Below are positions 29,335 to 37,396 of a DNA stretch of 64,000 nt, in pieces. Location: contig NZ_CP071527.1 in assembly GCF_023921225.1 (NCBI RefSeq), positions 2,738,501-2,802,500 on the forward strand, in the 5' to 3' direction. Below the pieces are notes generated by a model that had not been told where the DNA came from, did no database searches, and saw only the letters and a list, made by a program, of their open reading frames with translations. Origin of the DNA: Legionella lytica (lineage in GTDB: Bacteria > Pseudomonadota > Gammaproteobacteria > Legionellales > Legionellaceae). How positions within the stretch are numbered: position 1 is the stretch's first letter; each line of letters begins with the position of its first letter. The translations under genes were made by a program, and so were the position numbers.

Positions 29335-30864
29335 ATGATACCTGGAAGTGACCTTGTAGATCTTTCCCGTCTACAATTTGCTTTAACCGCTCTTTATCAT
29401 TTTCTATTTGTCCCGCTGACCTTAGGCCTGTCGTTAATCCTGGCTATTATGGAAACAGTTTATGTCATGACTGGGCGGGATATATGGCGAAAAATGGTTA
29501 AATACTGGGGCATGCTGTTTGGAATTAATTTTGTTCTTGGGGTGGCAACAGGGTTAACAATGGAGTTTCAATTCGGAACAAATTGGGCCTATTACTCCCA
29601 TTATGTCGGCGATGTCTTCGGCGCCCCATTAGCGCTAGAAGGAATCATGGCATTCTTTTTGGAAGCAACATTTGTTGGTTTGTTTTTCTTTGGCTGGGAC
29701 AGATTAAGTCGCGTACAACATATGTGCTGTACCTGGATGTTGGCTTTAGGCACAAATCTCTCTGCTTTATGGATTTTAATTGCCAATGGCTGGATGCAAA
29801 ACCCTGTAGGTGCTGAATTTAACTTCGAAACCATGCGTATGGAGGTTACCGACTTTGCTGCGGTTATCTTTAATCCAGTGGCTCAAGCGAAATTCGTACA
29901 TACAATTAGCGCAGGTTATGTAACTGGATCTATTTTCGTGTTATCTATCAGCGCCTATTTCTTATTAAGAGGCCGTAACCTTGCCTTTGCGAAACGCTCC
30001 ATGACGGTAGCAACAAGCTTTGGACTGGCTTCTGCCTTAGCCGTGGTAGTCTTAGGCGATGAAAGTGGGCATTTTGATTATGACGTCCAGCAAATGAAAT
30101 TCGCAGCAATTGAAGCGATATGGCATACCGAAAAGGCTCCGGCGGGACTCACCTTAATTGGCCTTCCCAATGAAAAAACAATGACAACGGATTTTGCAAT
30201 CGAAATCCCTTATGTATTAGGTATAATTGCCACTCGCAGCTTTAATCAGCCACTCGAAGGTATTACCGAACTCATTGCCCAAGGTAAAGATCGTATCAAA
30301 GAAGGAATGCTTGCTTATGAAGCCTTAACCAGGCTACAAAAGGATCATAACGATCTCCAAGCGAAAGCTGACTTTTTAGCGCATAACGCCCATTTAGGTT
30401 ATGGATTGCTATTGAAAAAGTATACAGAAAATGTCGTGGATGCCACTGAAGAGCAAATTGATAAAGCAGCCCATGATCTCAAACCTAATGTTGTTCCACT
30501 ATTCTTTTCATTCCGCATTATGGTTGCCTGTGGGTTCTTCTTTATTTTACTCTTTGCGGTAGGCTTCTACCTGTCTGCAAAACATAAATTACATACTTCT
30601 CGCTGGTACCATCGTATCGCGTTCTGTGCACTTCCCTTGCCTTGGCTTGCTGCTGAATTAGGCTGGGTTGTTGCGGAATATGGTCGCCAACCTTGGGCGG
30701 TACAGGGGGTATTACCTACGATGATGGGAACTTCTTCTGTCAGTACGACCCAAGTACTTACATCAATCTCCGGTTTTGTGCTCTTTTACAGCGTGCTGGC
30801 CGTGGTTGAAGTTTACTTGATGGTTAAATACATCCGTCTTGGCCCCGATAATATGGCTCACTAG
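29335..30864 (+). CDS. cydA: Cytochrome bd ubiquinol oxidase subunit I
   Basis: The quinol-oxidising, haem-bearing subunit of the bd oxidase in the inner membrane; 509 aa. The haem b595 ligand H22 lies in SRLQFALTALYHFLFVP. The second histidine is in KFVHTISAGYVTG, and the haem b558 Met in FRIMVACG. The GWMQNP and EFQFGTNW signatures are present. The Q-loop is of the long, E. coli type (VQQMKFAAIEAIWHTEKAPA through NEKTMTTDFAIEIPYVLGIIATRS), unlike the short loop of CioA. RBS GAGGTGA. First of cydABX, which share tight spacing. Confidence 0.97.
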   Translation: MIPGSDLVDLSRLQFALTALYHFLFVPLTLGLSLILAIMETVYVMTGRDIWRKMVKYWGMLFGINFVLGVATGLTMEFQFGTNWAYYSHYVGDVFGAPLALEGIMAFFLEATFVGLFFFGWDRLSRVQHMCCTWMLALGTNLSALWILIANGWMQNPVGAEFNFETMRMEVTDFAAVIFNPVAQAKFVHTISAGYVTGSIFVLSISAYFLLRGRNLAFAKRSMTVATSFGLASALAVVVLGDESGHFDYDVQQMKFAAIEAIWHTEKAPAGLTLIGLPNEKTMTTDFAIEIPYVLGIIATRSFNQPLEGITELIAQGKDRIKEGMLAYEALTRLQKDHNDLQAKADFLAHNAHLGYGLLLKKYTENVVDATEEQIDKAAHDLKPNVVPLFFSFRIMVACGFFFILLFAVGFYLSAKHKLHTSRWYHRIAFCALPLPWLAAELGWVVAEYGRQPWAVQGVLPTMMGTSSVSTTQVLTSISGFVLFYSVLAVVEVYLMVKYIRLGPDNMAH

Positions 30865-30870
30865 GAGAAG

Positions 30871-32010
30871 ATGATGCCTTTAGATTATGAAACATTACGT
30901 GTTATATGGTGGGTACTGCTTGGTGTATTACTCATTGGTTTTGCTGTATTTGATGGCTTTGATTTAGGGGTAGCGATGTGGCTGCCCTGGCTTTCTAAAA
31001 CCAATATGGAACGCCGGATTATGATTAACAGCATTGCGCCGACCTGGGAGGGAAATCAAGTTTGGTTTATTCTCGGCGGGGGTGCTATTTTTGCAGCCTG
31101 GCCAGCCTTATATGCCCTGTCGTTCTCCGGGTTTTATTTAGCTATGTTTTTGATCTTACTTGCATTAATTTTACGTCCAGTAGGATTTAAATATCGCTCT
31201 AAAGTTAATAATCCACTATGGCGTACAGTTTGGGACTATGCGTTATTTATTGGTGGCTTTGTCCCGGCACTTATCTTTGGGGTAGCGATAGGTAATGTAT
31301 TACAAGGTGTACCGTTCCACTTTGATGCGCAATTACGTCCATTTTATACGGGAACGTTTTGGGCTCTGCTTAACCCCTTTGCCTTAGTTTGTGGGCTTTT
31401 ATCGGTATTCATGTTAGCCATGCACGGGGCTTTTTTCCTTAATGTTAAAACAGAAGGCCATATACAACGGCGTGCTGTTCGCGCAGGAAGAGTTTGCGCC
31501 CTACTTTCAATCATTGTTTTTGTTGCAGCAGGATTTTGGTTGCATTATGGCATCGATGGCTATGCGTTAACCGCTGCTGTACCTCATGATGGCCCCTCTA
31601 ATCCGCTTTATAAAACCGCAGCCCTACAAGCGGATGCCTGGTTTAATAATTATCGGAATATGCCAATCACATTAATTGTGCCTGCTATGGGAATATTGGC
31701 CGCGCTTTGCGCCTTGCTCACCACACGTTGGGCGAAGCTTGCCTTTGTATGCAGCGCCCTGTCAGTGATTGGGATTATTGCCACTGTAGGTGTGAGCATG
31801 TTTCCATTCATACTCCCCTCCTCCACCAACCCTGAGCAGAGTTTAATCGTTTGGGACAGTTCCTCAAGCCAATTAACTCTGTTTATTATGCTGATCGGAG
31901 TTGCCATATTCCTGCCCATTGTTTTAGCCTATACCGCATGGGTTTATCGAGTTTTGCGTGGGAAAGTAACTGAAGAAACGATTACTAAGAATCAAGAAAC
32001 AGCCTATTAG
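30871..32010 (+). CDS. cydB: Cytochrome bd ubiquinol oxidase subunit II
   Basis: The partner subunit of CydA, 379 residues with about nine membrane helices. Opening MPLDYETLRVIWWVLLGVLLIGFAVFDGFDLGVAMWLP and the following TWEGNQVWFILGGGAIFAAWP are hallmark CydB stretches, the latter with conserved Trp/Glu/Gln residues. It starts 6 bp after cydA with AGGAGA upstream. Confidence 0.97.
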   Translation: MMPLDYETLRVIWWVLLGVLLIGFAVFDGFDLGVAMWLPWLSKTNMERRIMINSIAPTWEGNQVWFILGGGAIFAAWPALYALSFSGFYLAMFLILLALILRPVGFKYRSKVNNPLWRTVWDYALFIGGFVPALIFGVAIGNVLQGVPFHFDAQLRPFYTGTFWALLNPFALVCGLLSVFMLAMHGAFFLNVKTEGHIQRRAVRAGRVCALLSIIVFVAAGFWLHYGIDGYALTAAVPHDGPSNPLYKTAALQADAWFNNYRNMPITLIVPAMGILAALCALLTTRWAKLAFVCSALSVIGIIATVGVSMFPFILPSSTNPEQSLIVWDSSSSQLTLFIMLIGVAIFLPIVLAYTAWVYRVLRGKVTEETITKNQETAY

Positions 32011-32021
32011 GAGGTTATTTT

Positions 32022-32138
32022 ATGTGGTATTTTTCCTGGATTTTAGGCACTGGATTGGCCTGTGCTTTTGCAATATTAAATGCGATGTGGGTTGAACTGC
32101 GTGATAGTGATAAACGCCTAGATGAGGCGCAGTCCTGA
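32022..32138 (+). CDS. cydX: Cytochrome bd accessory subunit CydX
   Basis: A 38-residue single-helix protein that stabilises the bd oxidase haems. The start MWYFSWILGTGLACAFAILN and the following AMWVELRD match the CydX (YbgT) pattern MWYFxWILGxxLAxxxxxxxxMWxE. Its ATG is 11 bp after cydB, with AGGAGG upstream. Together with the long Q-loop of CydA this makes the complex the CydABX type. Confidence 0.95.
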   Translation: MWYFSWILGTGLACAFAILNAMWVELRDSDKRLDEAQS

Positions 32139-32166
32139 TACAAAACAGAAGAACTCGCTACACTAT

Positions 32167-32231
32167 CATCCAGGCTACATTTAGAAGTAGCCTGGATGCT
32201 TGCAACCGGGAAGTCATGAGCGTAGCGAATT
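32167..32231. repeat. Interspersed repeat, family C
   Basis: A perfect 12-bp hairpin (CATCCAGGCTAC / GTAGCCTGGATG, loop ATTTAGAA), then GCTTGCAACCGGGAAGTCAT and GAGCGTAGCGAATTC. The second half recurs at 6770-6805, and CATCCAGGCTACATTT recurs at about 24017. It lies just past cydX. Confidence 0.65.
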
Positions 32232-32265
32232 CCTTAAATAAGCAGCAGCCAGTCCACACAAATAA

Positions 32266-33498
32266 TTACAATCCAACCCAGCGTATAAATTGATTAGAAG
32301 CATTTAAACTAATTGTTGGTCTTCCTTCAAAAGAAATAGTAAAACTAGTTCCCTGAGTGCCGTTTGGCTTAACTTCTTTGATCTTGCCTAAATTAACCAT
32401 CTGCATTTGCGTTTCAAAATAACCACCACGGACTTCTTTCATCGTGGGAATCACAAAGTAAATTGAACTTAGATCAGCGGCATGATTATTTGCTAAATAA
32501 TTCAGCTCAGAAGTACTTAAAGCTATATATTCCGCATTATTGATTTGCCGCCTTAACATGCGTTTTAGGGGTGCAGTAGTGTGAAATATACGCTGATAAA
32601 CATCAGCAGAAATCACCGCTACAGGGTTAGTTTCAGCCGGTTTACCTCGATAACCACTACTAACAAATAGAATCGCCTCACGCTGATCGTCAGGGGCCGT
32701 AGCAGGCATACTCAAAGTCATTTGGTTGGTAAGATGAGATGCTATATCTTTATCACAATTTAAAAATCTTGATTTGCTAAACCAGTTATCGCTGGGGTAA
32801 TAAATTACCAATAAAGATTTATCTTTAATCGTATTAATAATAGCTTTAGAGTTTTCTAAAGGTAAGGCTGGACATCCCCAACTACGGCCTGGGCGCCCGT
32901 ATTTTTTAATAAAGCTCTCTTCAACATACCAGCCTGAGTGCATCACCACAGAGCGATTTGACGCATTGTCATTAAAACTACGGTCTAAACCATCCAGACG
33001 CAATGACAGTCCATCACGTCCATAATAGGACTGTAGTGTTTGATAGACCCCGATACTGCTGGCTTTGCTATTGTATTGATTGGAAAAATAATTGGAAACT
33101 AAGGCACCTGATTTAATACCATGAGACACATAGGTGTGAAATAATAATTTCCTATCCTTTAAATCAAAAACCCACAAGCGCTTTTCATTTGAAGGCATTG
33201 AATAATCAATAATAGTGAGAATATGGTTGTGATCCACATTATAGTCATTTGCGCATTTTAAAGTCATTAATACTTTATTAATAACTTGTTGATTTAAATG
33301 AGGTGCTTCATTATGAAGCATGAAATCCAAATCATTAATCGCTTGAACACTGGCATGGCCTGCGGAACAAACAGGCACTAATCCACGAATAAAGCGAATA
33401 TCCTCATTCACCTGTTTTTGCTGCTGCTCAATAAACTGTACTGGTAATGGCGGCAAATAGGATGACACGGCTAAAGCCAATAGCAGAAGGGCGCTCAT
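32266..33498 (-). CDS. Secreted L,D-transpeptidase-like (YkuD_2) protein
   Basis: A murein L,D-transpeptidase catalytic-domain-like protein with an N-terminal signal or anchor (MSALLLLALAVSSYLPPLP). The catalytic signature is HSGWYVEESFIKKYGRPGRS followed by WGCPALP, with His187 and Cys209 the expected pair. Upstream lies SIGVYQTLQSYYGRDGLSLRLDGLD, typical of this subfamily. Usual members end soon after the Cys motif; here about 180 further residues form an extra C-terminal region of unknown type. The protein probably acts on peptidoglycan in the periplasm. Monocistronic, leftward. Confidence 0.85.
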   Translation of the reverse strand: MSALLLLALAVSSYLPPLPVQFIEQQQKQVNEDIRFIRGLVPVCSAGHASVQAINDLDFMLHNEAPHLNQQVINKVLMTLKCANDYNVDHNHILTIIDYSMPSNEKRLWVFDLKDRKLLFHTYVSHGIKSGALVSNYFSNQYNSKASSIGVYQTLQSYYGRDGLSLRLDGLDRSFNDNASNRSVVMHSGWYVEESFIKKYGRPGRSWGCPALPLENSKAIINTIKDKSLLVIYYPSDNWFSKSRFLNCDKDIASHLTNQMTLSMPATAPDDQREAILFVSSGYRGKPAETNPVAVISADVYQRIFHTTAPLKRMLRRQINNAEYIALSTSELNYLANNHAADLSSIYFVIPTMKEVRGGYFETQMQMVNLGKIKEVKPNGTQGTSFTISFEGRPTISLNASNQFIRWVGL

Positions 33499-33650
33499 GA
33501 CATGTCCTTTTATTATTATTATTAAGTCCTGTACTGTTTAATATAGCTCAAATTTAACGGAGTGATGGTGGAAAAGTTAGATTCAGGAAATGAATTTGGA
33601 TGTGAGATAGAATGAGTAAATTGGCTCAAGCAATATTGAGCTAAACTAAA

Positions 33651-33674
33651 CTCGATGTGGGCCGGAGCCCAACA
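33651..33674. repeat. Interspersed repeat, family A fragment
   Basis: CTCGATGTGGGCCGGAGCCC followed by AAC matches the right part of the family A copy at 39280-39355 (CTCGATGTTGGACCACGGGC). Confidence 0.5.
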
Positions 33675-33726
33675 AATCAGGGTACAATTGGCAGTGAAGG
33701 CCTAGCTCTAAGGTTTGATTTGCAAA

Positions 33727-34101
33727 TTATCTAAGACTAGGGCGAGGGGTTTCTTCATGTGCCTGCTCATAAGAACCTGATGCAAGAGCACCTACTAGAT
33801 TGACGCTATGTAATACCACATCAGCGACTTCAGCAACCCCAAATACTCCTTGGCTAGTCGCATCAGCATAAATAGCACCTAATCTAGCACAATTCGCTCC
33901 AGAGGTAGCTAAGCGCCCCCAGAAATTATCTTTATTTTTAAATGCCAGTATTGTTAAACCGTGAGTAGCAAGATCAAAACCAAAACGGAATGAAGTGCTT
34001 GGGTCCATTATCATTTGAACTGCAGCTAAAGTAAGAGCTCCAGCATTTAAAATCTGCATCGTTTTATCAAAGCTGCTCTCTTGGCTAAACAAAGTAAACA
34101 T
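33727..34101 (-). CDS. Hypothetical protein, small, Ala-rich
   Basis: About 124 aa from the ATG at 34101 (MFTLFSQESS), which has AAGGA 8 nt upstream; earlier in-frame ATGs lie within the ribosome site. The middle is moderately hydrophobic (ILNAGALTLAAVQMIM, ATHGLTILAF, GVAEVADVVLHSVNLVGALASG), and the tail is charged, EEETPRPS-like (HEETPRPSLR). No recognised domain. It follows the 622-codon gene by 80 bp on the same strand, so they may be co-transcribed. Confidence 0.65.
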   Translation of the reverse strand: MFTLFSQESSFDKTMQILNAGALTLAAVQMIMDPSTSFRFGFDLATHGLTILAFKNKDNFWGRLATSGANCARLGAIYADATSQGVFGVAEVADVVLHSVNLVGALASGSYEQAHEETPRPSLR

Positions 34102-34181
34102 ACGAATTTTCCTTATCATCATTTATTATTGGGCAAATTTTAAACAAAAAGAAAAGATAAAACAAGCACTTTTTTAGCCAA

Positions 34182-36032
34182 TTAGAAACTAGGCATTTCA
34201 ATAGACACGTTTTCAATATCTTCATCTATATCCAAAACTAGTTGCATCGGTTGAGGATTAGTAGCAAATAAACGCTCCAAATTTTTGACCAATAAACGAG
34301 TGGAACGCTCGCCAACTGCACGATAGTGCGGTTCAACCCGTCTGCTCTCCATCTCCACATCAAACTGTTTTTTTAACTGCTTTTTGATACTCACATCAAC
34401 ATTTTCATCTTGTTCAATTTTCTTAAGAGAACTATCGACAGCTTCCTGATATTTGGCATTTAACTTATCAAGCTTGTATTTACATTGAGTGACAGTATCT
34501 ACCATTCGTGCAGCATCGCTTTTAAATAACCAGCAAATTTGTGCGAAAAAGTTGGAAAGCTTAACCCAAAAGTTATTATGCACCTGGAGAAACTGCTCCA
34601 AGATTTCTGCATCCGCTTGATATTTATGAAGAAAATCTTGATTCTCTTTCACAGAACGCAATAAACTACGATATACATGCACCGCATGTTCTGCGAGCAT
34701 CACCGTGTGCTGTAACTGCAGAAGCCCCCCATCGGATTCGCTTAAAACCAGACGTTTTAAATCATCATCCTGCTGGAATATCTTATTATTAATAAGGGTA
34801 ATTTCTTCTTGTTGGATTTGAATAATACCATTGAGCCCGGTAATGGTATCCATTAACACTTGTTTTAACGCCTCTTTGCATTCACTATCCCAAGTAGATG
34901 GCATCCACTTTAAAGCCGCATCTTGTATTTTGTATGGAAGGTAGCGATAACCATGCGTTACCGGCACAACGAGCCAGCTAAGACCATAGGACATTTGCTG
35001 CGACAGATTTTTTTCCTCGGTGGCGGTGGTCAATTGCTTTACCTTCGTCTCGAAATCAGTTTTTTGCTCCTCTGACAAGGTGTCCAACAAGATCTGGTAG
35101 GCCGCTGCGTTTTTACCAATCAAATCTAAAAAATACATACGCCCAGAAACACAACGCTCATTTTCGATTACCACCTTAAGAAAGGCTTTTAGTGATTTAA
35201 TTCTTAATCTAAGCTCCTGGTTACTGCTTCGTAATGTCATTAAACGCAAAAGACCGGCAGAAGCCTGGCCCATTGTTTCTTCAACTACCGCCAGCCTCTT
35301 GTAAACCTCAAGCTCGTCAACGTTTCTGGCCTGCTTATTAAGAGGTTCTGCGGTAAGCAATGAGAGACAATGTTGATTGAGACTCAATTGAGCAAGCTCA
35401 ACAACATTCAACTCTTCTTCTCCATCTGGTTTAGGCACAAGAATCGCAGCCTTTGCTTCTGCCTTTTGCAGTAACTTATCAATATTTTCGCGTATCTCGG
35501 TTATAGGAATAACCCAAGATACCATTTTTAAAGTCCAGCCTCTCAACGATTGCAGGGTGGGCTCTCCCAAATTAAGGATAAGATACAGGGTAAAGAGTAA
35601 ATTTGCCGTCAGTGCTTTATCTGTAAATACGGAGTCATCTAAATCCAAGATAGTGTTTACTATCTGCAGTAATTTCCTCACATCTTCTGTTAAGGGTATT
35701 TTAGTATTAAAAAGATGCCCAGTAATGTCACTTAAATCCTGTAGTGCATTACATAAATCTTCATTTCCAGCAGGCTGTAGTTGCTCTAGGGCTTCATCAA
35801 CAGTCAATTTAGCAAATAATACGGCGCCTCGCTCCCGAGCATCGTAAATATCCAAACGAAGAAATAACTCGGAGTTGAAGCTATTTGCGAACGCCTCTTT
35901 AATCGCCCCCAAATTATTAACTGATTGAACGTAATTATCCATTAACAGGGCGGTTTGTAATTTTGCTTGCCCAGACTCAGTGTCTGCTTTAGTACCTAGC
36001 CACTGTTTGCCACGCTCTTCTTTACTTTGCAT
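34182..36032 (-). CDS. Large helical protein, effector candidate
   Basis: About 616 residues, start taken at the ATG at 36032 (MQSKEERGKQW) with AGAGGGG just upstream. Nearly all helical and charged, with leucine-heptad segments at about 400-430 and 520-560 (YKLDKLNAKYQEAVDSSLKK). Two aromatic hydrophobic patches (LSWLVVPVTHGYRYLPY and VKLSNFFAQICWLF) could touch membranes. The C-terminus is acidic then hydrophobic (DIDEDIENVSIEMPSF), reminiscent of the Glu-rich end signals of Dot/Icm substrates. No family recognised. Confidence 0.78.
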   Translation of the reverse strand: MQSKEERGKQWLGTKADTESGQAKLQTALLMDNYVQSVNNLGAIKEAFANSFNSELFLRLDIYDARERGAVLFAKLTVDEALEQLQPAGNEDLCNALQDLSDITGHLFNTKIPLTEDVRKLLQIVNTILDLDDSVFTDKALTANLLFTLYLILNLGEPTLQSLRGWTLKMVSWVIPITEIRENIDKLLQKAEAKAAILVPKPDGEEELNVVELAQLSLNQHCLSLLTAEPLNKQARNVDELEVYKRLAVVEETMGQASAGLLRLMTLRSSNQELRLRIKSLKAFLKVVIENERCVSGRMYFLDLIGKNAAAYQILLDTLSEEQKTDFETKVKQLTTATEEKNLSQQMSYGLSWLVVPVTHGYRYLPYKIQDAALKWMPSTWDSECKEALKQVLMDTITGLNGIIQIQQEEITLINNKIFQQDDDLKRLVLSESDGGLLQLQHTVMLAEHAVHVYRSLLRSVKENQDFLHKYQADAEILEQFLQVHNNFWVKLSNFFAQICWLFKSDAARMVDTVTQCKYKLDKLNAKYQEAVDSSLKKIEQDENVDVSIKKQLKKQFDVEMESRRVEPHYRAVGERSTRLLVKNLERLFATNPQPMQLVLDIDEDIENVSIEMPSF

Positions 36033-36175
36033 AGCCCCTCTGAATTCCAACCAGCTTAAAATTTTTATTCTATCCGAATAAAGAACAAAACAAAAGCCAA
36101 GTGTCCCAAATTAATCCAAAAATCACCTAGAAATCAACTATTATTATATAGAAGAATCTCTAAGGAAAATAAATA

Positions 36176-37396
36176 ATGACCACTAAAAAAGGAATCTATA
36201 TTTTTGCCCTAATCGGCCTACTCCTTGGATTTTCATTGGATTACGCGTACCGCCTACACGAGTCAGCATGGGCTAGCTCATCAATCAATAATGGATTCTC
36301 GATTTTATTTTCGTGCATCTACATTATTACCTTCTCAACCATTTTCGCACTGCTCTATACCCTAGCTTATAATGAAACTCATCGTCTGCGCTTACTCGTC
36401 ACCAGTGTCATTGGGGCGCTGATTCTGTCTTTCTGTTTCCTCGGTAAAACAGGAGATGACTTGACTGAGCATCTACTTATATTTGCCTGGGCGTTCCCAG
36501 TATATGTTTATATTGGGTTCTCCTTTCATTATGCCATCCATCATGATAATACTTGGAAAATAAACTACTCTACGTTATTCGCTGCCGTATGGAACATGTT
36601 CATTCTCTTATGTATCGCCGGACTATTTACCAGTCTGGCTAATTTACTTGTTTTACTAGCCGCCCTACTCTTTTCTACCTTAGGTTATGAATATTTATGG
36701 AACTTATATTCCAATGACATCCATTTTACTTTAATTTTAAACTCTACCTTATTCTTTATTGGTTTAGGGGTTGGTCAACAGAATATAAATATTATTTACA
36801 ACTTACGTTTTTTATTGCTACGCATGATGTATTACCTCTTACCCTTCTTCGCATTAACCAGTATCGTCTATTTTATTCTCTATCAAATAGGCCCTGCTGC
36901 CGCTCAAACCTTACCCGATTACATTAACCCTTTGCCCATTCTCATCACGCTCGTATTTATAGGTATTTTATTTTTTAATGCCTACTACCAGGACGGAGAT
37001 GTAGAAAAAGAAACCGCAGCTCCTATATGGTTAAAATGGCTACTCAAAATTTACCGAGTAATTTTATTGTTCTTAATTCTAATGATGCTGCTAGAAATTT
37101 ATCGTAAGAATGCATATATGGATATCAATGGAATTATTTGCTTACTGGCCGTCTTTTTCTATGGCCTCCTGTATGCACTAAGTGTCTTTGTTTCTGCTGA
37201 GCGAGAAAGAACCTGGATTCAATCAGGCAATATTGCCATTGCCTTATTTTTTATGGCCTCGCTCTTTGTATTAAATCTTCCCTACATCCCCCTAGCATTT
37301 GATGTGGGAAAGAAACCGGCACATATCACACCAATATTCAGTTTGTCTGAACCACAGAAAAATAATGCATTATCAGAAGGAGAAAACAATGGTTAG
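36176..37396 (+). CDS. Polytopic membrane protein, DUF4153-like
   Basis: 406 residues with about eleven hydrophobic helices and short loops; the pattern (for example LLPFFALTSIVYFILYQIG and YALSVFVSAERERTWIQSGN) resembles DUF4153-family proteins. AAGGA precedes the ATG. Its last codons overlap the next gene by 8 bp (ATGGTTAG), so the two are translationally coupled and probably work together. Function unknown. Confidence 0.75.
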   Translation: MTTKKGIYIFALIGLLLGFSLDYAYRLHESAWASSSINNGFSILFSCIYIITFSTIFALLYTLAYNETHRLRLLVTSVIGALILSFCFLGKTGDDLTEHLLIFAWAFPVYVYIGFSFHYAIHHDNTWKINYSTLFAAVWNMFILLCIAGLFTSLANLLVLLAALLFSTLGYEYLWNLYSNDIHFTLILNSTLFFIGLGVGQQNINIIYNLRFLLLRMMYYLLPFFALTSIVYFILYQIGPAAAQTLPDYINPLPILITLVFIGILFFNAYYQDGDVEKETAAPIWLKWLLKIYRVILLFLILMMLLEIYRKNAYMDINGIICLLAVFFYGLLYALSVFVSAERERTWIQSGNIAIALFFMASLFVLNLPYIPLAFDVGKKPAHITPIFSLSEPQKNNALSEGENNG

